DNA of 64,000 nucleotides from Liriodendron chinense. Lineage: Eukaryota > Streptophyta > Magnoliopsida > Magnoliales > Magnoliaceae. How positions within the stretch are numbered: the stretch's first letter is position 1; every line of letters starts with the position of its first letter. The position numbers and the translations under genes were made by a program. The stretch covers positions 3,317,365 through 3,381,364 of the forward strand of contig ML058492.1 in the NCBI GenBank assembly GCA_003013855.2, given 5' to 3'. The notes beneath the pieces are model-generated. The model did no database searches and was not told the origin of the DNA. It saw nothing but the letters and a program-made list of their open reading frames with translations. Shown here in pieces: positions 36,088 to 50,500 of the stretch.

Positions 36088-39000
36088 CTCGCTCTCTCCG
36101 CATTAAAATCTCCTCTTGAGATACGAAACAGTTAAAGGCTTAAAGCACGCAATAGTGGGGATCCGGTCGAATCTCACTACTAGATCCGAATCCGACTCAA
36201 ATACGATTCGAATTTATTTTGTGAACCTGAATCCGTCCATTTAATTAATCAAACCTATTTTAAGATCCAACTCCGCATTATACGGGTTCAAAGCGAATCG
36301 GATCTTGGATCTGACCCACTCCATTGAGAGCCCTAATTAAATTGGGGGTTTAGAGGGGTAAGGAAGGGGGTTTATCAACATGAGAAAGGATAGGGCATCT
36401 CTAACATCACCAAGGCTAGGGGACAAAACCAAGGGGAGAGCCATAGTCAAGGAAGGGAGGGGAGAGACTTAGATGGTAGAGTAGGAGAAGAAGATCTTAG
36501 GGCTAAGGGGTGGGACAACAAGGCGAAGAGGAGAACATCCACGAGGTGGCAGATGAAGTAGAAAGGGTTGAAGTTGAGGAAGAAGCAGGGGGTTAGGTTT
36601 GGGTAGAGAAGAAGAGCAGGGTGAAGGGTGGAGTGGGGGATTCTCCTTCAGGGCCTTTTCCTAAGCTCTTGACCCTCTTTGTCAAAAAATTTCAGGAGGG
36701 ATGAACGAAGCTCAACTTTAAAAGGGTCTTCGGCAATGAGGGTTCAATGCATGAGGTGGTGATCCCGAGGAGAGGGGGTCTGGAAAGATGTATGGATTCG
36801 CCTTTGTGTGGCTAGAGAAGGCAGAAGAGGTCTCTAAGGTGGTGGCTACCTTACATCAGAAAGCATTTGAGGGTATGAAATTGTTAGTCCAACGAGCACA
36901 GTACGAGCCTAAGATGGCCAATGGCCTTAGTGCCAATCAGGTAGGGATGAAGGAAGTTGGGAAGGAGGGAGATACCAGAGGGGAAAGCAATGAGCCAAGA
37001 AGAAATGGGGATAGCATTGCTAGGCCTAGAATTTCTTACAAGCACGCGGCAGTCAAAGACAGAGCAGGGGAGCACCAGAGGGAGGAGGGAAGCTAGAAGG
37101 AATGAAGCAAGAATAGAAAGGGGAGGGAGATGGTTTTGGAGGTAAGATACATGCAGGTCCTAAGGTAAAGGTCCACCCTAAGGCGGTAGAAAATGCTTAA
37201 GGAATGCTTCAGTGGAGTCTAGTGACAGAAGTGAAGACAGGCATCACGATTGTAGAGGTGAAAGGTTGGCTCTTTGAGTGTGGGGGATGGAAGAAAAGGC
37301 ACATTTCATCAGGCCACTCTCTGAGAATGAGATTTGACCTCTTAGACCGCAGATGGAAGCTCGATAGGATCCTGATGGCAGGAGTTCTTTTTAACAAAGG
37401 CCCGGTGGTGTGTCTCCATAAAGGGGAAGAGAGGTTGGTGTTTAGTTGAGAGCAGTCGTGGTTCCTGTTGTGGAGATTCCTCTTGAGGTGTGGTTCATGG
37501 AGGCCTTCATAATGTTTTTTTTTTTGTGAGACGATGAGAAAAAAAAATTTATACGAGAAAAAAGGCAAAAGCCGGGAAAAAACAGGATATACAACAACTA
37601 TACAAGGCCCCCAAAAGATGAGGGGTCAGCCCCAGAAATCTGGAAAAGTAGTTACACCCTTAGAAGCAATCGCCCATTCTGACGCATTTTTCCTAACCAA
37701 AGCAAACACCTGCTCCACGCTGACAGCCCTGCTCCTGAAAATTCTGCTATTCCTCTCTTTCCATAAGAACTAGATTCCCGCCAGCATCACAATACGCCAA
37801 AACCAGCGCACCGATTTCGGATCCATACCTTCATGCCATTGAACAAAGAACTGCTCGATTTCCTCGGGCATAACCCAAGAAAGATGAAGGACGTTTAGGA
37901 TCTTATTCCACAGTTGCCTAGCGAAACTGCAATGGATAAAGAGATGATTTACCGACTCTCCATCTTGAAAACACATCAAGCAAACATTGGGGATAATCAT
38001 TCCTCTTTTGCGAAGGTTATCAACGGTCAGAATTTTGTTGCTGCCAGCGAGCCACGCAAACGCAGCCACCTTTGATGGCGCACCATATTTCCAAATAGCT
38101 GAAATCGGACTGACCTCTACTCCTGCAGATTCTCCACCCAGCACCTTATAGAATGATTTAACAGAGAAAACTTCTGACCTCCCAAACTTCCATGACAACG
38201 AGTCAGGGACCGAGACCATCGGCTTGATTTGAACCAATCGATTCAAGAGTCTTAGCATCTCTTCGGATTCATCATCGAGAAGGTTTCTTCTACACGCCGG
38301 GGCCCAAATTATGTTGCCGTTGGCTATCTCATAACAACTAAAAACTGATATCCTGTGCCGAAGCGCCGCTCTTCGAGCCAAAGGGAATGTCTCCCCCAGC
38401 GGTCGATCCTCCAACCAACTATCATCCCAAAAATTGATTTTGGAGCCATCTCCTAATACAAAGCGGATTCCTTCCCACACCTTAGATTTCAATTGAGCTA
38501 CCCGCTTCCACACAGATGACGCCCTATAGATAGATGATTCGCGAGTCCACCAACCCCCTTCTTGTACCCCATATTTTCTTGCCACTACTATTCTCCAAAG
38601 GGATTCTTCTTCCACCCCGAACCTCCACACCCATTTCCCCAACAAAGCATCGTTCATGCGGTCCAACCTCCTCAAACCAGCACCCCCATAGTCTTTTGGC
38701 CTACACACATCTTCCCACTTCATTAAGTGGAACTTTTTTATATCTCCCACCTTGTTCCAAAGAAAGTCTCTTCTCATCTTATCTAATTTCTTCAAAATCG
38801 GCTTTGGGCATTGAAAGAGCGAGAAATAATAAACCGGCAAATTTGACATTGCCGCATTTATTAAAGTAATCCTCCCTCCAAGTGACAGAGATTTATTTTG
38901 CCATAACGAGAGCTTCTTTTGAACTCTTTCTATCACCTTATCCCACACACACTTCGGAGGCTTACCTATAGACAAAAGGAGACCTAGATATGTCGATGGG

Positions 39001-42000
39001 AAAGAACCTGCCTTGCACCCAAACTCCACTGCAAATATTTCAACATCTTCCTTCGATAACCCCACTCCCAATAGCTCACTCTTGGGCAGATTGATTCGGA
39101 GCCCCGACACCGCTTCAAAGCAAAAAAGAATCAGCCGAAGGTTTTCCACCATCTCTAACTCCGCCTCACAAAACAATAACGTATCGTCTGCGTACTGAAG
39201 GTGAGACAGATGAAAGTCTGAATGGTCTAAGCGAAAGCCCCTCAACAGAATGGCCTCAACCCCTTTATCTATCATTCTACCGAGAGCTTCCATCACCACC
39301 AGAAATAAGTACGGAGATAACGGATCCCCCTGTCTCAGCCCTCTCGGGGAAGAGAAAAAACCATTCGGAGAACCATTCACTAAAATCGAGAACTTTGCCG
39401 AGCTAATGCATTCCCGAATCCAAGCACACCACTTATCGCCGCACCCCATTCGAGACAGCATATAAAGCAGGAATTCCCAATCCACATGGTCATAAGCCTT
39501 TTCGATGTCGAGCTTGCACACCACCCCTCTATCCCTTTTTTTTATGACAAGAATCTATCATTTCGTGGGCCAGCAACACACTATCCGCAATCTGTCTCCC
39601 GGCTACAAAAGCCCCTTGCGACTTGGAGATGATACCATCAATAGCTTTCTTGAATCTTGACGCCAGCAGCTTCGCCAAGATTTTATATGGTCCCCCTAAG
39701 AGACTTATGGGCCTGTAATCTTTTATGCTAGCTGCACCCTCTTTCTTTGGGATCAACGTAACAAATGTCGCTCCAAGGTCTGGAAAGATTTTACCTGACA
39801 TGAAAAATTCGTTGATAAACGCAAGAACATCTTTTTTTATAGTTTCCCAGAATTTGTGATAAAAAAGGATAGGGAAACCATCGGGACCGGGGGCCTTTTC
39901 ACTTCCTAACTCGGATATCGCATTTTTTATTTCTTCTTCCGAGAATTGCTGCTCTAACTGATCCGCCTCTTCTATAGACATGACTTGAAATTGGAGATTA
40001 TCCAGTTTGGGTCTAACCCAACCTTCCTTAGATAGAAGATTTTTGTAAAAGTTGACAATCCCCTCACATACCTACGGTCTACCTTCCAAACGGCCCCCAT
40101 TGACCATTACTGACTTGATTTTATTAAACCTTGACCTTGCACTAGCCATATTGTGGAAGAATCTTGTATTGTTATCTCCCTCTTTGAGCCACAACGCTCT
40201 AGATCGCTGCCGCCATCTGATTTCATCCTCCCTTAACCTAGCGTAGTATTTGGCAATGTGAACTTCCTTCCAAGCTCTGTCTTCCTCAGAGAGGCCACCA
40301 CCTTCTTCTTGCAAATCTAGCTGCTGAATTTTTAACAGGATTGACGCTGATTCCGCCTCCCGAGCCTTGAGAACTTCTTTTTTCCACTGATTAATCTTTC
40401 CTTTTAACAACTTCAATTTTCGAGAGAGATTGAAACCTGCTCCTTCCTGATCCGGAAATGACGACCACCATTCCAAGATGAGATCCGAGAAACCTTCGAT
40501 TTGTAACCACGCAAACTCAAATCTAAACGGTTTAGGACCCCAGTCTTCTTCATCCGATTCAAGAAAGATTGGACAGTGATCAGATACCAGTTTTGGCAAA
40601 CCCCTTTGGAGCATCATCGGGAATTTGTCTAGAAATTCTGGAGATAACAAAAATCTATCAATTTTCGACTGCACTGGACGTCTTTGCCCGTTTGACCACT
40701 GTGAATTTCACCACTCCCATCGGAAGATCGATTAGTGAATTTTTTTCGATCCACTCTGAAAATTCTCTCATACTTCTATTAATTCTACCCCCATTTGACT
40801 TTTCGAAAGGAAATCGAACTACATTAAAATCGCCTCCCACACACCATGGATGCGACCACTTGTTCCGGCAGACATCTAGCTCTTCCCATAACTGGCATCT
40901 CAAGATCGGTCTGTTCGGCCCATAAACGATGGTCAGCGTCCAAGTGAAACCTCTACTCTCAGTGAACACCACCGATAATGAGTAGTCACCTTTGAAACAA
41001 TCCACTGCATTCCAAAACTGCGTATTCCAGATAATTAGCATACCCCCCACTGAACCTGCAGCATCTATTGACTCCCAAGCCTTATCGTGACCTGGCCACA
41101 GTGAGTCTGTTACTACCTTGTCGATACCCTGTAATTTCGTTTCTTGCAAAGCCATAATCTGAGTTTTATATTTGCTACACAGATTCCTAATTTTTGCCCG
41201 CTTTTGAGGGCAGCCAAGCCCCCGAACATTCCAACTTATAATCTTCATAAAAAAACCACTGAAACCCCAGAGCCGAAAATTAATGTAGCAACATGCTTGA
41301 CGATACCTGCACTATCCTTCTACTGCCTGTCCCACCTCCCCGACCGAGTGCATCTGCATCGAATTGAGTCTTCCTCTATTTTCTACCCATTCGAATAAAG
41401 CAATATAATCTTCTGGATTGTCCCCAAAAGAAACCCCCACTAATCGTGCAATCTCTCTAGCAACACACTTTACTCTTCTCATACCCTGTGCCATTGATAC
41501 TTTTACTACATTACGTCGCTGCCGAACTTTTCCTGAAACTGACGATCCTACTGCGTCCTTTACTAGATAGTTTGATCGAACTGCCTCTTTGTTTCCCCTG
41601 ATCTCAGCTAACGGGGCCACTGTCAACTCCTGATTAGCAAAGGAAATCGTTTGAGCCGTGACTACCAAGGAGTCGCTCTCATCTTCAACTGCTCCTGCTA
41701 GAACTTCTTCCCGGCCCTGACTTGAACAGCCTTCTAGATTTTGAAACTGATTTTCGTAATATTGGACAATCGCGCCATTATCCAAAGAGCGTAGCTCTGT
41801 TTCTATAGTTGGACCCGGCTCTGACGAGGAACGCGCAACGGGCAAGTGCAATGGGTTGAAAGGAATGTTATTACACGTGTCTTGGCTTAAAAAGTTTGTC
41901 ACGTACGAGAGTAACAATACTTGAGCCGCACGCACCACTTGGTTCTCTCTTCGCACGCTCTGCTCATGCGAAAGATTACCAATATCTTATTCCACTGACC

Positions 42001-45000
42001 TTTCTGCCATCATTAATACATCCTGACGTACTTGAGCACGTGTCCTCTCCCCAAGTAGCCTCTCCCCTGCATACTCATTAATTTGATGTCCACGCGTCAG
42101 TTGAAGCATAGTTCCCATGTCAGAATTGTTTGAAAAAACCTCCCCTTCCGTATCTGCCACACCAACTACACTTCCTATCGCATCTTCTGAAACTCCATAT
42201 GGTGCTCCAGCAGGAGTACCATTGAAGATGTTTTCCGGGGCCCAACTTCGATTCCGTAGACTGGGCTGCACCTCCTTACATACTCCTTCGGTAACCTCTG
42301 ATTCAGTCTCCTCTTCCTCCTTACTAATGCGGACCTGGACCTCGACCTGCCCTACCCGAATGCATATCTTCTCTTGGATTTTTTGAGACTTCCTCCGCCT
42401 TACCTTCACTCTCCCGTATCTCAGCATCTCGCAGTTTTGAGTAATAGGATCAATCAACACCACCGTGCCATTACAGGATCCCACTGCCAGAAAGACTTCG
42501 TCTAGCCACAGCTCAAGCGGAAGATCCCAAATGCGAAACCAGCATTCTACCCATCCGAACTCTGACCAGTCCTTCCATCGCTGTATCTGAAGGAGCTTTC
42601 CATCTGTTTCCCCAAAACTTCGTTTGCGGCAGTCCACAAAAATATCTACTTCCGATTGTGACCAGAGGGAAATGTAGACCTCTTCCTCCGATAACTTCTT
42701 AACAACCGTATCCTCCGATTCTATCCCGCACTTCTCATACATCCAGGAGACTACTTCTTCCACTGATACAGTCGATTCCACCCTTGCCACACAGCGAACT
42801 TCGAAAGACTTCAGAGATTCATCAAGAACGTGATTCTTGACACAAACAACCGGCCCTGACTCCGCCGCTTCCAGCCACACAGATTTATCTGAGGAACTCG
42901 CCTTTTCTTCGATCCTGGTATCGACTGCAAACTTTCCCCCGATAACTGCGTCTTTAAAGGATTTTCCATTCCCACCTATGACAGGCGGCGCTGCTTTTAA
43001 TGGCTTATTCTGGGTATTCTCCCCTATGTTTCCTGTAAATTTTCTTTTATCGACACAAACAGCCGGAACAGGCCGTTCTATATCCTTACTGACTGGTCCA
43101 TATTTCGCCCTCCGCACACTTAGGCTCTTCCAACCCACCTTCTCACCATGCAGTTTATCTTCAGCAGCGACCACCTCCTCATCTGTGCTCATTCTGACAA
43201 AAGCAAAACCTCTAACCTTTTTCGTTTCCTTATCTTTCGGAATTACAACTTCCATAACTATACCTGCTACCGAGAAAAACCTTTCGAAATTAACCGGGAG
43301 CCACGTCAAAGGATGTCCATGAACAAAAAGCGTCGGATATTCAGATAATTTCTTCTTCCCATGACCTATGACCCCTTTGCTGCCCCGTCTCTTATTGCGT
43401 ACTTCCGTCCAAACATCTTCCTTGCCTGTTGGTTTCAGAATCGCCATTACTTTCCACCTTATATGTGTTCAAATTTTGCAAAATGAGGCCTTCATAATGT
43501 TGAGCTCCTGCATTGGCAAGGTGGTGGCGGTAAACCCAGCAACAGAGGCAGGAACAAAGGTTAGGACGGTGAAGTTATGCATGAAGAGGAAGTAGATGAT
43601 AGCGCTGTCAGAATGGATTTCGATTGTAGTTGGGGGCCTTGGGGCAGAAAGTGTGTTAATGAAGATGGTAAGGGAGGTGCCTAGGTAGGTGTGGAAAGGA
43701 GTGGGGGAGGAGATGGGGGAAGATGTTGTCGGAGGTTCGTCTCTAACGCACTTTGTTGTGACCACAATGGATGACAGTACATGGTTGTCGTGCTCCGGCA
43801 GAGTTCTGAGGGAGAGAGGGAGGGGCTACATGTCATTCCCAGGGCTCTCTTGGGCACAAATGGTGTCGGTGACTCTAGATGGGCGACACGTGGCCTGGAT
43901 GTCGACATATCTATTGCGGCAACACAAGTCAGAGCCTCAATTGAGGGACGAAGGGAGCCCGGCCCGACAGCATCAAGGGGAGTGTCAGGTTTAGCAACGG
44001 CAATAGGCTTGAGAGGAGGTTTGATTGGAGGCTCAAGTGGTTCAGATGCCAAGTGCTGCTTCAAAAAGGGTTCGATTGAAAAGACGCAAGTGATAGGTGA
44101 CACAAGTTAGCATTGGCATGTGTGCTAGTTCCTCCGAATGTGATGCACCGTCTTAAGTTCGAGAAGTGTCTTTCAACTCTTAGATCTGGATCTATCTCTC
44201 TCCATGGACACCTATTATGCTCAAGGTAGAGATGACTTCGACACAAAGTTTGAAGGTCAAGCTGGTTACAAGGCAAGGAAGCGAGGTTGATGCCACCATT
44301 AGAATGTTGGAAGAAGGGGAAGATTCATCCCATTCGTTGGTGGTGCTTGAACAACACAATGAACTGGAGTTGGAGGATGGGATTGTTGGGACAGAAGTCC
44401 AAGGGTATCTATGCAGCAAAGAGGCCCTAAATGCTTGATGTCGCACCTCTCCGGGTGACCTCCAAAGAGGGAGGGGAACTAGATCTGAGCCTCGATCTAG
44501 CTAGCCAGCACAGGATAGTTCCGTCTAGTCTAAGGAGAATTGGTGGGGAGGCTCTTTCTTAGCTTCAGTGGTCCTTCAGGATGTCATGACGGGCTTCTAG
44601 TGGTGCTCGATAGCTGTATGTGCCAAATAAAGCAGCAAGAAGATAAGATTTATGGGATGAGCTTAATTCAGCTCACGGCAGATTTGATGGCTCATGGTGT
44701 GTTGGGGGTGATTTCAACATCACGGCAAGTTTGATGGCCCATGGTGTATTGGGGGTGATTTCAACATCACAAAAGATTTATCTACGAAAAAATCAATGGA
44801 GCATTTCGCGCAACATGAAGAGGTTTTCAGAGTGAGTGGACTCACACGAGATGATCGATCTTCCAAAGGCTAGTGGAAAGTTTACAAGGTCTAATGGGTA
44901 AGAAAAGGCAGTGATGTCCACATTAGATAGGGTTTTTTTTCGTTTGGCTGAGTGGAGAATTTCTACAAGCTTCCATGCAAGCGCTGCCAAAACCAAATGT

Positions 45001-47523
45001 CTGATCATGGACCTATTTTCTTGGACTTTGATGAAAAGTTGGGGCCTGAAACCGTTTAGGTTCAACCTCATGTGATTGGAGGTAGAAGGATTTTCCAAGT
45101 TGATTAAAGAACGGTGGGAATTTATCAAGGATTAGATCTATGACACAATGGTCAAGTTTTATAAAGATTTACTAACTGAAAAAAGATGGGTGAGACCTTT
45201 ACTAGATAATCTGGAGTTAAGCCCATTCTCTAGTGTTGAGTTTGCATCCTTGGAAAAATCGTTCTTTGAGGAGGAGGTTAAGGTTGCAGTGGATTTCTTG
45301 GGGGAGGTGTAAGGCTCCAGGCTCTTACGGTTATCCTTGGGCATTTTCCAAGTGTTTTGGGACGTAATAAAGAGGGATTTTATGAACTTCATGACAAAAA
45401 AAATTTAGAGTCGCTCGTCAGCAGACCTTGGAGCCTCTTTTATTGTTATAACCCCAGAGGTGGTAAGAGTGGAAAGTTTAGAGGCCTTCAGGCTGATTAG
45501 CTTAATTGGGGGACTACCATATTTCAGATGGTGTTGGCTAGTGTCATTTCCAAAAATCAAGGCATGTTCATTGCAGGTAGGTAGATTTTAGACAATGCCC
45601 TTATTGCCCATGAGTGAATCGATGCTCAACTCAAGGAAGATGGGAAAGGATTAGTGTGCGAGTTGGACATAGAGAAGGCCTATGATAATGTCAGTTGGAG
45701 CTTCCTACTATATGTTGGGTCGATTGGGATGCAGCTTGAAGTGGAGGGGTTGGATGAGGAAGTGCGTCCGTTCTATCGGGTTTTCAGTGTTGGTCAAAAG
45801 ATCCCCCATCTTCAGTGTCAGGCTTTCATCCCTTCCTTTTTACAATGGTGGTTGAAGCTTTGAGCAAGATGTTGGCTAAAGGGCACGTGGTTGGCATCTT
45901 CTATGGGTTTACGGTGGATAAAATGAGCTCCCCAATCTCCCATCACTAGTTTGCCAACGACACAATCGTATTTTGCGATGTGAATAAGGACATGGTAGAC
46001 AAGCTTAGAATGATTATTTTGTACTTTGAAGAGCAGTTTTAAGTCTACAAGTCAACATTGCCAAGAGTGAGATGTTGGGTGTGCGAATGTGTGAGGACGC
46101 AAGTTGAATGGTGGAGATCTTTGGGTGTAGTATATGAACTTTTCCCTCCACCTACCTTGGGTGGCCCCTTTGCATAAGGAAGCCGGTAAAGTATTTGTGG
46201 GACACGGTTGAGGAGCATTTCGAAAGTTATTGAGGCAGACAAGTCGATATTTATCATTTGGCAGTCATCTCACTCTTATCAAAGCAGCTCTGTCGAATGT
46301 GCCTTTATACTTAATCTTTATTCAGGTGCCAGAAAACAAACGTGGCTAGATTAAAAAGGTTGACATAGGATTTCTTATGGAATGGAAAACATGAAGAAAG
46401 CTTCACCTCATGGCTTGGGAAGAAGCGTGTAAACTGTATGAAGAAGGGCGGCTGGGATTAGGGATCTAGAAAAGGTGAATGAGGCCTTGATGGGAAGACG
46501 AGGAGATTTGAATCGAAAGAGGAGGCCCTGTAGAGAGGGGTCATCATTGTTGAGTATGGTACCCAAGGAGGAGGGTGGTGAGTTAAAGACTCTTCCTTTA
46601 TAGAGCGTATGCCATTTGGAAGGGGGTCTCTTCTGTGAAGACAATATTCAATGAGGGGGTCGGGTTCTATCTTGGTAATGGGGAGAGAATACAATTTTGG
46701 AAAAGATGTGTCAATCAAGCATGCCCCTATTCAGACTGTCTTTCCAAGACTAGCAAATCTCTCTTTTAAGGAAGATGTTTCCATATCTACCAGCTTCTCC
46801 TTCAACAGAGAAGTAGCCATTTGGACTCTTCCTACCAAAGAAGCCTGTCAAACAAGGAAGTTGAGGAATTTTTTACGCTTCTGAAGTGTATCCAAAATTG
46901 CATCCCAGTGAGAGAACAATGAGATAAGATGGTCGGGTTAAAGGACAAGGCGAGCTACTTCTCAGTTCAATCCTTCTATAACTTACTTCGGTTTTCATCA
47001 AAGGATGGGTCTCATGTGTGGCATTATGGTGCTCCTTCAAAAGTTGCGGTCTTTCGTTGGTTGGCAAGAGAAAGAAAGTGCTGACTATTGACTATTGATA
47101 ACCTCCAAAGGAGCGCAAAGGTGCTCCCTAACGTGTGCATGATGTGTATGGCAGAGGTAGAATCAATGGATCACCTCTTGATCCATTGCCCGATTTCGTG
47201 GAAGGTGTGGAGCAGGTTCCTTAGTTCGTTCGATATATCATGAGCTATGCCAAGTTCAATTAGAGACTTATTTATATCTCGGCACGACATGGGGCTGAGG
47301 AAGCAAGTGAGAATTCTGTGGAGTTTGGCTTTGTTGGCATCTTGTGGGAAATCTGGGGAGATGCTTTTGGAATGAATCAAGATTGGCTATGGAAGCTTAT
47401 TGTAAAGCTAAGGGCCACTTGCTTTAAATCCCTAGAGGAATGTAATTTTTCTTTTCTGCTTCAGTCGTAGTTGTTACGCTCTCTAGGCGCTTCTTTAACA
47501 AAACCAGTTACTTGAGATTTGAG

Positions 47524-47586
<63 letters not shown>

Positions 47587-50500
47587 CCACAAAGTGATAT
47601 GTTTCATTATCTTCATTTTATTACTAAAAAATGTTGGAGATACGGAGGATGTTTCCAATAGAACTAGAGCTGCAAGGATGAAGCCTAGATACATGAACCT
47701 TCTACCTAGATGCTACTCTTGCTTTGAGTTGCACTTCAAACGCACAAATAACACTCCCACTTCTTCATCGTTTATAATCACTAACATTTTAAAACAAAGC
47801 ATCCCCAGTCCCGCATCTGAATCCGTTGTTGCTTTGGTTTCCACTTCGTACAACTACAAGATAAAGTTGAGGCGTGCCTCTAGATTATTTTGTAATCATC
47901 ACATGCCAATGAAACTTACAGGAAGCTATTTACGAAACAGCTATTAGACCAGTTATGCTATATAGGGTAAACCAAAGCAAAAGAAGCAACACAAGCAAAG
48001 GATGGGCATTGCACAAATAAGACTGTTGAGATGGACACATGGGAAGACTATGAAGGTTAAATCAAGAATCAGCACATTTGAAGAAACGTGATAGTACCCC
48101 ATTTGGAAATAAAATGACAGCAAACCGAATAGATTCAGCCAGCTGCGAAGGAAATCAGAGACAATCAAATGATGAAGGGAACTTAGATAAGGGTTGAAGG
48201 GCCTAAAAAGAGCACATGAGGAAGACCTAAAAGGAGATGGACTGAGGTGGCAGGAATGGATGTGAAGGCTTTTTCACTTACTAAAGATAGAGGCTTAAGA
48301 ATTTCTAGTGAGATAAGGACCCAAAATAGCTAGGATAAGCCTATGATGATGCTGATGAATCATCCATTTGCAAGATGACAGTTGGATGGTAAGGCTTGTC
48401 CATAACAATAGGACCGACCAGATCAATGTCTGCAACACTGAAAGGCGCAGTGATGCCTAAAAAGAATGTGGGCTCAAAATTAAATGCCTGCTAGTTCAGG
48501 CCAAGCATGACCACACACACCAGTATATTACATGCAGATATAAAGTTCAGGCCATGCAAGATACAGCTCTAAGACTTCTTGGCTCATTGGCCAAACATAA
48601 GTTCTTGGTGTCATATTGTTGCTTCCTAAAGTACATTGCTCGAGTCCTCCTTTGCCTTCTTTCAGAGAGAACTGAAAATTACTACGAACAAAAAGAGAGT
48701 GACTTATGTCTGAATATACCAGGTTCCTTCAGAAACTCGTGATGTTTGGAAGGGTACGTGTAGTCTAATTCAATTACCAGAGTTTCAAATACCAGAAAAA
48801 ATGAATTTACTAAGGATTTTGAATGAAATTTTATCATGGATAGGAATTGCTTCAAATGCCTTATGCCTCTATCATTCAAGGAAAAGAGAGTGACTTACTA
48901 TGACGATGACGAGCATCACGTGCTTTCAAGTATTGCTGCTCTGCTGTAACAGACTCCAATGCCTCTCTAAGCTCTGCAATCTTCACATTAACAGGATCCA
49001 AATGCTCTGTAATAACCCGAAGGAAATGATTGGAAAAATATAAAGATCACAGTAGACAACCACACAAGGTCCAAAGAAAACATGTAATATTCAGTTAATA
49101 TTGAAATGGGTCTCAAATAATGTTTTCCACACTACAGTAAAATAGTGCAAAAGGAGAGAAAAAAAAACAAGTTCTGGGAAGCCCCGTTTTTAACACACCG
49201 TCTTTGGCAAGGTCATGCTCATTGGGAATATGTCCGACATGGATGTAGAAAGATACAGTCTCTGGTGTTGAGTAAGGATTTTGAAAACAGAACTTGTACA
49301 TTCCACTTCTTGGGGCCTTGAACTCAAACTTGTCCCCAGATGTTCCCTTCAATTGGTGCACTGTATTACCACCTGGAGATGTCACCTGCATGGAACCATA
49401 GGAACATTAGATTCTTGTGAATTTACCATAAACTATCAAAATCATGCTTATTGGCTACATGAATTTAACAGCAAGCGGGTGTTCATTACAACCAATGCTA
49501 GGCAGAAGGATTGAATATGAAAAAAAAGAAAAAAGAAACAAAGAAACAACGAAAGAAGGAAAAAGAAAAAAGCTGGATGCTATTTATCCAATCCAAGTGC
49601 TCTCTTTAGTCACAATATCATTAACAATCAAAGATGAACTGAGAAAGATAAAATTATCACTAAGCATATCCAGCATCACCTGTCAAACATACTAAAATAG
49701 ATCTGCCAAATCAAAATTGGACTGCCAAGGTCATGTTTAAGATAGACAAACTGCAATGATGACCGACATACAAAAATAATTACTAAACTGTGAACTTGCC
49801 TAGGCAGGAAGATGGTTGGGAAGAATGAAAAAACGCCATACCAATAACAGGGGAAAGGTGTAAGCTCTTCGTCATATAAAGATATGCTGATGAAGACTTC
49901 TGATGTCATAAAGAAGGGCAATACTAAGAGCATTGAAACTCTGAGGGTACCTCAAGCAATGGAGGAGAAAGGGGTATGGAGAGTGGATAAAAAGGAAGGT
50001 CCGGAAGTTGGCATTTCTCAGTGTGAGCTACAATACTCGATGAAGAAACTAGAATTTAGTTTTGCTGTAGACATGAGCTCATGGTTAGAGCAGAACTGTA
50101 ATTTAGAACAAGAGGATTTCATTGCAAAAAGTCTGAATGAGGAGGTGATGTGGGTTTCAGTAGATTCCAAACAAGCAGCCGACATTCTCTTCATGTCAAG
50201 TAACTTATTCCAGGATGAAATGGTGAGGGCAATTAGGCCTTGGGAGAGATGGTCAGTATTTGGTTGGGAGGAAGTTTGGATCTAAATTAGGGATTTCCCA
50301 TTGGAAAAATGGATTGACGATGTGTTTAAGGAAATCGGGTCTTGTTTTGGTGAGGTGTTGGAGATAGATACATCAACAATAAATTGTGACAATCTACATC
50401 TCGCCAGGATTCGTATTATGAAGAAGAAGACCCAGATCATTCCAAAGCCATTCTGAATCAGAATTGGGGTCGATTCAATAGTGGTAAGCTTGGTGCAGGA

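Larger units (their letters stand above)
34936..36335. mobile_element. hAT-type element, TIR TAGGGCTCTCAATGG, with nested MITEs
   Basis: 1400 bp. Flanking 8-mers GTTAAATT (34928-34935) and ATTAAATT (36336-36343) differ at one base. Left end TAGGGCTCTCAATGGGTC; right end in reverse complement TAGGGCTCTCAATGGAGTG. The arms are rich in GGATCGGATNCGGATCC motifs. Two GTGGGGCCCACC MITEs and a GA run fill the centre. No transposase. Confidence 0.8.
37517..43484 (-). mobile_element. Near-complete L1 LINE, minus strand, 17-bp target duplication
   Basis: 5968 bp between perfect duplications GAGGCCTTCATAATGTT at 37500-37516 and 43485-43501. The T run at 37514-37525 is its poly(A) tail. The element is read right to left, ORF1 (from 43447) then ORF2 (from 41248). 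The 5' leader before ORF1 is only about 37 bp. It inserted into the old L1 and is in the sense direction of the p24 transcript. Confidence 0.95.
36380..47460 (+). mobile_element. Old L1 LINE, plus strand, heavily decayed and split by a younger L1
   Basis: ORF1 pieces: an RRM-like segment YGFAFVWLEKAEEVSKVV (36790-36850) and QWSLVTEVKTGITIVEVKGW to RLVFS (37207-37446), continuing across the younger insertion at VWFMEAFIMLSSCIGKVVAV (37480-37513 then 43485-43540). ORF2 pieces: GVISTSQKIYL of the endonuclease (near 44750), DLLTEKRWVRPLLDN (near 45170), reverse transcriptase CELDIEKAYDNVSWSFL (45655-45705), a plus-strand YADD-equivalent region near 45950, and the zf-RVT tail (NVCMMCMAEVESMDHLLIHC, near 47140-47195). 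Many stops and shifts. It lies in p24 intron 3, antisense to that gene. Confidence 0.75.

Noticed and set aside
37770..43447. Numerous plus-strand open frames across the younger L1
   Set aside because: They are antisense to well-conserved L1 ORF1 and ORF2 domains.
47519..47947. Open frame beginning with Arg-Glu repeats (also 58018-58286)
   Set aside because: It arises from a GA microsatellite.
49113..49391. Stand-alone 92-residue gene
   Set aside because: It is p24 exon 2 plus intronic read-through; flanking splice sites match exons 1 and 3.
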